A DNA stretch of 5,941 nucleotides, from positions 1 to 5,941 of the forward strand of contig DAOVVI010000120.1 of assembly GCA_030637245.1 (NCBI GenBank), given 5' to 3'. Each line of letters starts with the position of its first letter. Positions within the stretch are counted from its first letter, which is position 1. Source of the stretch: Cyclobacteriaceae bacterium. Lineage in GTDB: Bacteria > Bacteroidota > Bacteroidia > Cytophagales > Cyclobacteriaceae. A model generated the notes under the pieces. It was not told the origin of the DNA. It ran no database searches and saw only the letters and a program-made list of their open reading frames with translations. Shown in pieces: positions 1 to 4,939 of this stretch. Position numbers and translations under genes: made by a program.

Positions 1-294
1 CAGCACAATAGTTCCGGTTGGGATCTCAATGCAAAAGGAGATATTTCGCTTGGACCATTACAGGTATTTGCCAAAGCCGGAGCATTTTTCAACAATGTGA
101 ATGTAACTTTCAATGATCCGTTACATCCGGACATCAATAAAAATAACACAAAATTCATGTTTGGATTTGGAGCAGGATTGAATATTAAAAAGCTAGGAAT
201 TCGGGCTGAATGGGAATCTCTCGACCTAAGTAAAGATAGCAAAGTCTCCATGTTAACGGCGGGAATTACATATAGCCTTGCCGGGGGAAATTGA
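1..294 (+). CDS. OmpA-like outer-membrane beta-barrel protein, 3' end only
   Basis: This is the C-terminal 97 residues of a gene whose start lies before the window; the frame is open from base 1 and stops at TGA 292-294. The fragment shows alternating hydrophobic/polar strands separated by polar turns. It includes a Gly-rich strand (FGFGAGLNI) followed by the hairpin IRAEWESLDL...SKVSMLTAGITYSL. That closing pattern (Arg-Ala-Glu-aromatic, a short polar turn, then L-x-x-G-I-x-Y) is typical of the last two strands of the 8-stranded OmpA-type transmembrane domain. The inferred role is an outer-membrane structural or porin-like protein; substrate and partners cannot be told. One oddity is that the protein ends SLAGGN, beyond the aromatic residue that usually closes such barrels. 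An internal GTG at 97 is not a real start, because the coding frame and barrel pattern continue upstream of it. A strong terminator follows 26 bases after the stop. Confidence 0.8.
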   Translation, partial: QHNSSGWDLNAKGDISLGPLQVFAKAGAFFNNVNVTFNDPLHPDINKNNTKFMFGFGAGLNIKKLGIRAEWESLDLSKDSKVSMLTAGITYSLAGGN

Positions 295-320
295 AATTTA
301 ATAGACATAGTTTTTCGAAT

Positions 321-355
321 AAGCCTTCCCGTTTTAAATTGGGGAGGCTTTTTTT
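321..355 (+). terminator. Rho-independent terminator of the barrel gene
   Basis: AAGCCTTCCC (321-330) pairs with GGGGAGGCTT (341-350) over 10 positions with a single G-T wobble. The loop is the 10 bases 331-340. A run of seven T follows from the end of the stem (349-355), with more T-rich sequence after it. Stem, loop and T-tract are all present, so this should end transcription from the barrel gene and insulate the next unit. Confidence 0.88.
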
Positions 356-472
356 CTCTTTTAATTCCTTCAATTTTTTATTTTTCTCACAACATTTTAA
401 ATTCGCCGTTTGTTTTGATTAATACATCCTCCTTAAGGGCCTGTTGATGAATCTCTGAAGTAAGGTAAGGGA

Positions 473-578
473 AATGTCAATAACTTAAGCTCCTATTATC
501 CCTCTCCGGAGAGGGTGCAGGCCTGCCCGCCGGATCAGGCGGGGAGAGGAGTAAAAAATTGCTTAAGTTATTGACATT
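473..578. repeat. Palindromic element with perfect 18-bp terminal inverted repeats (REP/MITE-like)
   Basis: The left arm AATGTCAATAACTTAAGC (473-490) is the exact reverse complement of the right arm GCTTAAGTTATTGACATT (561-578). The 70-base interior contains the palindrome CCCTCTCCGGAGAGGG (500-515). It also has a second hairpin with CCCGCC (526-531) opposite GGCGGG (538-543), and a second copy of GGAGAGG (543-549) that can also pair with CCTCTCC (501-507). No target-site duplication is obvious at the outer edges and no transposase is encoded. A non-autonomous mobile repeat moved by a transposase elsewhere in the genome (RAYT/IS200-like or DDE) is the likeliest reading. A cruciform regulatory structure or a transcribed hairpin are alternatives. 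The symmetry is seen directly; the mobile nature is inferred. Confidence 0.75.
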
Positions 579-601
579 AAAGACAAAGGGTAATAAAGTT
601 G
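571..601 (+). promoter_or_regulatory. Possible Bacteroidota-type promoter for the ASPIC/UnbV gene
   Basis: TTG at 571-573 lies 20 bases before TAAAGTTG (594-601), which matches the phylum's -7 consensus TAnnTTTG at all but one fixed position. The spacing fits the known -33/-7 geometry. The -33 TTG is part of the right arm of the palindromic element, where the wider sequence reads TTGACATT. Transcription from here would start a few bases downstream of 601. That favours translation from ATG 630 (short A-rich leader) over ATG 612, which would be almost leaderless. The match is modest and was found by eye. Confidence 0.4.
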
Positions 602-629
602 TTTGATTGTGATGATAAAATACAAAAAA

Positions 630-2441
630 ATGAATCCTAAGACGCCACTGGCAATTCAAATTCTAGTAAGTACTTTCTTCATTGTGCTCTTAAGTGTGCC
701 AATTGTTTTAGGCCTCAAAACAAAAAAATCTGTTACACAGGAAACGAACGAGCAAGCTAAAGCTACGGCTCTGGATTTATTTGGGTTTTACATTGAAGAA
801 GTAAGTGATCAGGTTGGAGTAGATTTTATTCATCAACCACCAAAATTAGATGTAAAACTTGATCATATTTTACCACAAATTGCTTCTGTAGGCGCTTCAG
901 TTTCTGTTTGTGATTTCAATAACGATGGATGGAATGATTTTTACCTGACCACGAGCAAGTATGGAGAACATAATGCATTATATAAAAATTTAACTGATGG
1001 TTCTTTTGAGAATGTAGCAGATGAGCTTGGTGTTGGAAATATTAATATAAAAGGAAGCGGAGTGTCGATGGGATCGGTTTGGGCAGATTTTAATAATGAT
1101 GGTTTTGAAGATCTTTTTGTATATAAATGGGGGAAACCTGAATTGTTTCTAAATCTCAATGGACAAGGATTTGAAAATATTAGTTCGGGTTCTGGTTTGC
1201 CTGCCTGGATAAATTCTAATGCTGCAATCTGGTTCGACTACAATAATGATGGGAATATTGATCTTTTAATTGGGGGTTATTACAAAGAGCAAATTGATCT
1301 ATGGAACCTTGAAAACACCATTATTATGCCTGAGAGTTTTGAATACGCAAACAATGGTGGCAGGAATTATTTATTGGAGAACCTGGGTGATGGAAGATTT
1401 AAAGATGTCACATTTGATAAAAGGCTAATAAGTACCAAGTGGACACTGGCTATTGGCGCCATGGATTTTGATAATAATGGATTTCAAGATCTTTTTATTG
1501 CTAATGACTATAGTGTCGATGAATTATATTTGAACGTTGGCGGGAAAGAATTCAAAGAGATTGGAAAAGAATCTAAAATTGGATATGCCCCAAAAAGCGG
1601 AATGAACGTATCTATGGCGGATGTAAAAAATGATGGAAAATTCAGTATTTATGTTTCAAATATAACTGAAATGGGTATTCTACTGCAAGGAAATAACCTC
1701 TGGCAACCAGTCGGTAATGTCGATCGGATTGAGTTTAAAAATAGGGCAGGAATATCAGGCATTGAGCTTGGAGGATGGAGCTATGGCTCTCAGTTTGGCG
1801 ATCTGAATAATGATGGATTTCAGGATCTTTATTTAGCTAACGGTTTTATTTCTGCAACCAAAAATAATTCTTATTGGTATGATTATTCAAAAATAACCGG
1901 CGGTAATAAAAACATAATATCAGATGCGACAAACTGGCCTGCGATAGAGGGAAGAAGTCAATCCGGGTATCAACTCAATAAAATATGGGTGAACAGTAAA
2001 CAAGGCGTATTTGCTGATGTAACTGAGTATGTATCCGGAATTCCTCCGTATGACAGCAGGGCTGTAGCCATGGCAGACCTTTGGAATCGAGGAGTATTAG
2101 ACGTAATTGTAGCCAATCAAAACAATAATGTATCTGTGCTGAAAAATTACATACAGAAAGGAAATAATTGGATAGGGGTGAAATTGGAAGGGACGATAAG
2201 TAATAAAAGTGCTATTGGAGCTATAATAACATTGGTTTGGGATAATCATTCGCAGTCTCAGGTTATCTCAGGAGGTATTGGTTTTAGTTCTCAAAATCAA
2301 CGGGGTATCCATTTTGGAATTGGTAAAAGTGCTTCAGTTGATAAACTAATAATTAAATGGCCATCAGGAATTGAACAAATTATTGAATCATTGGAAGTCA
2401 ATAAAATTCATAAAATAAAAGAGGGAAATGAAATTAGCTGA
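630..2441 (+). CDS. CRTAC1/UnbV-like secreted FG-GAP (VCBS) propeller protein with ASPIC/UnbV domain
   Basis: The protein has 603 residues. Lys-4 is followed by a hydrophobic segment (about 7-29, ending IVLGLKTKK) that acts as a signal peptide or N-terminal anchor, so the bulk lies outside the inner membrane. Calcium-binding-type FG-GAP loops appear at 95-103 (DFNNDGWND), 153-161 (DFNNDGFED), 203-211 (DYNNDGNID), 279-287 (DFDNNGFQD) and 391-399 (DLNNDGFQD). Degenerate copies at 331-339 and 483-491 bring the total to seven, which suits a seven-bladed beta-propeller. The C-terminal ~80 residues (about 514-591) fit the ASPIC/UnbV domain, with IGVKLEG, GGIGFSSQNQ, HFGIGKSASVDKLIIKWPSG and an ending like other CRTAC1-family proteins. 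Start choice: ATG 630 has an A-rich upstream region; in-frame ATG 612 and TTG 603 are alternatives that would lengthen the N-terminus by 6 or 9 residues. The gene overlaps the next by 14 bases, implying coupled translation. Family membership is firm; the molecular function is unknown, and a role as an extracytoplasmic binding or assembly partner of the membrane protein is inferred. Confidence 0.88.
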   Translation: MNPKTPLAIQILVSTFFIVLLSVPIVLGLKTKKSVTQETNEQAKATALDLFGFYIEEVSDQVGVDFIHQPPKLDVKLDHILPQIASVGASVSVCDFNNDGWNDFYLTTSKYGEHNALYKNLTDGSFENVADELGVGNINIKGSGVSMGSVWADFNNDGFEDLFVYKWGKPELFLNLNGQGFENISSGSGLPAWINSNAAIWFDYNNDGNIDLLIGGYYKEQIDLWNLENTIIMPESFEYANNGGRNYLLENLGDGRFKDVTFDKRLISTKWTLAIGAMDFDNNGFQDLFIANDYSVDELYLNVGGKEFKEIGKESKIGYAPKSGMNVSMADVKNDGKFSIYVSNITEMGILLQGNNLWQPVGNVDRIEFKNRAGISGIELGGWSYGSQFGDLNNDGFQDLYLANGFISATKNNSYWYDYSKITGGNKNIISDATNWPAIEGRSQSGYQLNKIWVNSKQGVFADVTEYVSGIPPYDSRAVAMADLWNRGVLDVIVANQNNNVSVLKNYIQKGNNWIGVKLEGTISNKSAIGAIITLVWDNHSQSQVISGGIGFSSQNQRGIHFGIGKSASVDKLIIKWPSGIEQIIESLEVNKIHKIKEGNEIS

Positions 2442-3258
2442 CGAAGCGATAAAGTCAAAGAATTTGCCAATTCTAAAAAGGATAGGAGAATTTCTGTCAA
2501 GATATATGGCGCCTCTATTTATTTCATTGATATTGTTGGTAGGGCATCTTTCATTTGGAATATTGGAAGGTTATGAAACTATAATGATAGCCATAGGCAC
2601 AAGTATTATAGTTGATTTGGCAATAGGCAAACTTTATACGGGAAAGTGGAAAAATCTGACCAGCGCCTATATTTCGGGAATCAGTGTCAGTATATTGATT
2701 CGATCTACTTTTTACTGGCCGTACGCCTTGACCGCTGCAATATCAATTTTATCCAAATATGTGCTAAGGTATAAAGGCAGGCATATATGGAATCCATCCA
2801 ATTTTGGTATATCATGGATGTTATTTACAGCGCCTCTTTTTGTGGCTGGTTTAAGTGTGCAATGGGGGAATAACCTATTGCCCATGGTTGTAATATGGAT
2901 GTTGGGCATGGTCATCGTTTATCGTGCCAAGAGGTTTCACATCACAATTACTTACGTGATCAGTTTTCTGGTATTTGCATACATTAGAAGTCTTATTACC
3001 CAGGATCCATTTCTTGCAGAGGTAGCGCCTTTAACAGGGCCAATGTATCAATTATTCATATTTTTCATGATCACAGATCCACCAACAAATGTCAGAAGCA
3101 AGAAGGGGCAAATGTTGGTTGCATTTTTTGTTGCCCTGGTAGAGTTTGTTTTAAGATTGAATCAGTTTGTTTATGCTCCATTTTACGCATTGACCATTGT
3201 TGGACCTATTGCAAAGTATATCGATTTGAGAATGACTAACTCAAAGCCTCAATTTTGA
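2428..3258 (+). CDS. UnbU-like / NqrB-RnfD-family polytopic membrane protein
   Basis: The protein has 276 residues and many hydrophobic helices (roughly 29-47, 51-68, 78-93, 97-113, 127-143, 150-165, 171-188, 204-217, 227-243 and 250-265). It is therefore an integral inner-membrane protein. Two motifs place it with NqrB/RnfD (COG4658-type) proteins and with the UnbU protein of enediyne clusters: GRHIWNPSNFG (117-127) and FFMITDPPT (212-220), followed by a basic stretch (VRSKKG). True RnfD/NqrB subunits of ion-pumping Rnf/Nqr complexes carry FMN covalently on a Thr in an S/T-G-A-T-type motif. No such motif is present here; LTGPMYQLF (202-210) lies near the expected place. The neighbouring genes include no other Rnf/Nqr subunit, so this is probably not part of a classical complex. 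Start at ATG 2428 has a purine-rich GAGGGAA directly upstream and overlaps the preceding gene by 14 bases, so the two are very likely co-expressed. Automatic annotation may call it 'RnfABCDGE subunit D'. The function is unknown; a membrane partner or transporter for the propeller protein is inferred. Confidence 0.85.
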   Translation: MKLADEAIKSKNLPILKRIGEFLSRYMAPLFISLILLVGHLSFGILEGYETIMIAIGTSIIVDLAIGKLYTGKWKNLTSAYISGISVSILIRSTFYWPYALTAAISILSKYVLRYKGRHIWNPSNFGISWMLFTAPLFVAGLSVQWGNNLLPMVVIWMLGMVIVYRAKRFHITITYVISFLVFAYIRSLITQDPFLAEVAPLTGPMYQLFIFFMITDPPTNVRSKKGQMLVAFFVALVEFVLRLNQFVYAPFYALTIVGPIAKYIDLRMTNSKPQF

Positions 3259-3376
3259 AGTGCAGTATTCTTAATTCTCAAAAAAAATCATATTAATTGT
3301 TGGTAATTTAACATTTTTGTGTTTACTTTATTATCAAAATGTATTAATCTAAGATATTATATAAATTATATAAGTT

Positions 3377-4483
3377 TTGATAAAAAATCTAACACTTGTA
3401 TTTTTCCTATGTTTTTTATCTGCCAGTACTTTTGCTGAGTCTGCAAGAGAATATTTTAAATTTGCCAAATTTAGTTATGACTCTAAAGAATACATAAAGG
3501 CGTTAGACTTCATCAATATGGCAATAGAAGTTGATCCAAATTATATAAATGGTTTTTTGTTGAGGGCAGAAATCAACTATGGGTTGCAGGAGTTTGATGA
3601 AGTTATTAATGATATTACCCTCGCATTTAACTTAGATGAAAATGCGAATAAGACTATGGCCGAATTCCATTTGTTACGAGCCGATGCTTACGTTAAATTA
3701 AATAGTTTTAATAAGGCATTATCTGATATTGATTATAGTATTAGGCTAAATTCTGAACTATCAAAAGCATTTTTTCTTAAAGGAATTATTAATACTGAAA
3801 AAAAAATATACTTTGAAGCAATTGAAAATTTTGACCGGGCCATAAAACTAAATCCGACTGAAAGTGATTATTATTATAAAAGGGCGGAATTAAAAAAGCT
3901 ATATTATAAACCTATTGCAGGCACAAAAACTTATGAAAGTATCATGGCAGATATAAAATTATCTATTGCGCTTGATCCCGAAGACTTTAGACCTTATAAA
4001 CTGAAATGTGTTATGCTTAAACTTGATGCCAGTTATAAAAAAGAAGAATTTATACATGTACTTGATGGTTTTATAGAACAATTTCCGGAAGAGCCATATT
4101 TTTATGCTGAAAAAGGCATGGCTAATGTATTGAATTATAATTATGGTTCAGCTCTTAAAGATTTCACAAAAGCCATACAATTGGACAAGTATAATGAAGC
4201 CAACTATCGCAATAGAGGTCTTTGTTTTCATAATATGCAGAAGTATCAACTGGCGCTAAATGATTACTCTAAATCAATAGAGGTTCTTGTTAAAAAATAT
4301 CAGGATTCAGAAAATGATGAATCAATAAAAAAGCTACTTGCTCAAACCTTCAATATGCGCGGCATGACCAACCGGTTGAATGGAAATCCTGATCTGGCCT
4401 GCGATGATTATTACAGTGCAGCTAAACTAGGCTCAAAGGTCGGCTTGAATAATTATCGCAGAAATTGCAACGTTTACAATTAA
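3377..4483 (+). CDS. Secreted tetratricopeptide-repeat (TPR) protein
   Basis: The protein has 368 residues and starts at TTG 3377. No in-frame ATG occurs until residue 48, inside the first repeat. Only the TTG start gives the clear signal peptide MIKNLTLVFFLCFLSASTFA, with likely signal peptidase I cleavage after Ala-20; the Cys at 12 is not in a lipobox. The mature part is almost entirely helical TPR units, at about 23-55, 57-90, 94-127, 129-160, 163-200, 240-271, 274-304 and 325-354. These have the usual spaced residues (A-x-x-x-Y/F, ALxDxxxAIxLxP). Examples are YIKALDFINMAIEVDPN, YFEAIENFDRAIKLNP and YGSALKDFTKAIQLDK. The region 200-240 is less regular. TPRs bind proteins, so a periplasmic scaffolding role is expected, but the partner is not visible. 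It is separated from the upstream gene by 118 AT-rich bases without a clear terminator, so co-transcription with the UnbV/UnbU pair is possible but not shown. The gene appears more AT-rich than the dehydrogenase downstream. Confidence 0.85.
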   Translation: MIKNLTLVFFLCFLSASTFAESAREYFKFAKFSYDSKEYIKALDFINMAIEVDPNYINGFLLRAEINYGLQEFDEVINDITLAFNLDENANKTMAEFHLLRADAYVKLNSFNKALSDIDYSIRLNSELSKAFFLKGIINTEKKIYFEAIENFDRAIKLNPTESDYYYKRAELKKLYYKPIAGTKTYESIMADIKLSIALDPEDFRPYKLKCVMLKLDASYKKEEFIHVLDGFIEQFPEEPYFYAEKGMANVLNYNYGSALKDFTKAIQLDKYNEANYRNRGLCFHNMQKYQLALNDYSKSIEVLVKKYQDSENDESIKKLLAQTFNMRGMTNRLNGNPDLACDDYYSAAKLGSKVGLNNYRRNCNVYN

Positions 4484-4538
4484 TTTTATCTGCCAGATTA
4501 ATCAGTTTCTTTTCTCTCTCCTGAAACTATGAATTATT

Positions 4539-4560
4539 CGATTTTTACACTAAAAAATCG
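4539..4560. terminator. Weak AT-rich hairpin, possible terminator of the TPR gene
   Basis: CGATTTTT (4539-4546) is the exact reverse complement of AAAAATCG (4553-4560), with a 6-base loop. It lies 56 bases after the TPR stop and is followed by only three T. The stem is mostly A-T, so it would be a poor intrinsic terminator. It is listed because it is the only hairpin of note in the 147-base gap 4484-4630. Confidence 0.3.
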
Positions 4561-4630
4561 TTTGATATGTTTAACTTCAATCATGATTTTAAGCAATAGT
4601 TTTTATTCAAAATAAATAAATTCATACATC

Positions 4631-4939
4631 ATGATTGTCACATTTGTCCACGTTTGGGTAAAACCTGAATACATTGATGTTTTTATAAAAGCATCAACAG
4701 AAAACCATCAAAATTCCATAAAAGAACCTGGAAACCTGCGGTTCGATTTGGTACAGGACGCCAATGATCCGTCCAAATTTGTAATTTACGAAGCGTATGA
4801 ATCTGATGATGCGGCTATGGCACATAAAGAAACCGGCCATTATAAAAAATGGAAAGAAACCGTGGCCGGTTGGATGGCTCAACCTCGCTTAGGTGAAAAA
4901 TATAATATACTTGCCCCAACTGATAAATCATTATGGTAA
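4631..4939 (+). CDS. LsrG-like antibiotic-biosynthesis-monooxygenase (ABM) domain protein
   Basis: This is a 102-residue cytoplasmic protein with no signal peptide, close to the usual ~95-105 residues of single-domain dimeric alpha/beta-barrel ABM proteins. It shares the LsrG signature: N-H-x-x-S-I-x-E-x-G-N-L-R-F-D at 25-39, and F-x-I-Y-E-A-Y ... A-x-x-x-H-K-x-T-x-H-Y at 50-71. His-26, His-65 and His-70 are all kept relative to E. coli LsrG as I remember it. LsrG isomerises phosphorylated autoinducer-2 (4-hydroxy-5-phosphonooxypentane-2,3-dione). Relatives act as quinol monooxygenases or remain uncharacterised. No other lsr gene (kinase, thiolase LsrF, transporter, LsrR) is in the window, so AI-2 processing is not established. 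The start ATG 4631 follows an A/T-rich stretch. The stop overlaps the dehydrogenase start (shared ATGGTAA, 4933-4939), implying an operon and probably a shared small carbonyl or hydroxy-ketone substrate. Confidence 0.82.
   Translation: MIVTFVHVWVKPEYIDVFIKASTENHQNSIKEPGNLRFDLVQDANDPSKFVIYEAYESDDAAMAHKETGHYKKWKETVAGWMAQPRLGEKYNILAPTDKSLW

Larger units (their letters stand above)
295..629. other. Intergenic region with terminator, palindromic element and possible promoter
   Basis: This 335-base stretch has no credible gene. It holds the intrinsic terminator at 321-355, then an AT-rich unremarkable stretch (about 356-472) with a small CCTTAAGG palindrome at 431-438. The 106-bp inverted-repeat element follows at 473-578, then a short promoter-like stretch leading to the ASPIC/UnbV gene. 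Composition shifts sharply inside it: the core of the element (500-549) is strongly GC-rich while the rest is AT-rich. Confidence 0.7.

Noticed and set aside
477..659. 60-residue minus-strand open frame across the palindromic element
   Set aside because: It mostly reads through the inverted repeat and the promoter region of the UnbV-like gene. Its composition is low-complexity and it shows no domain or plausible upstream signal.
941..1159. 72-residue minus-strand open frame
   Set aside because: It lies wholly inside the FG-GAP gene and its residues mirror the repeated Asp/Asn-rich codons; it is an antisense shadow.
2712..2915. 67-residue minus-strand open frame
   Set aside because: It lies inside the membrane-protein gene with no independent coding signs.
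630..3258. Enediyne biosynthetic gene cluster
   Set aside because: Only UnbV/UnbU-like proteins are present; no polyketide synthase, thioesterase or tailoring gene is visible. These families also occur widely outside such clusters.
3259..3376. Possible promoter for the TPR gene
   Set aside because: The gap is AT-rich and has several TTG and TA-rich words, but I found no TTG/TAnnTTTG pair at 19-21 bases spacing. TAAGTTTTG at 3371-3379 runs into the start codon.
4579..4588. Palindrome AATCATGATT as an operator
   Set aside because: A 10-base AT-rich palindrome is expected by chance here; no second copy with meaningful spacing and no regulator gene is nearby.
4597..4604. TAGTTTTT as a -7 box for the LsrG-like gene
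   Set aside because: It is close to TAnnTTTG and well placed relative to ATG 4631, but no TTG lies at the expected upstream distance (the nearest, TTTG at 4561-4564, is 32 bases away), so support is insufficient.
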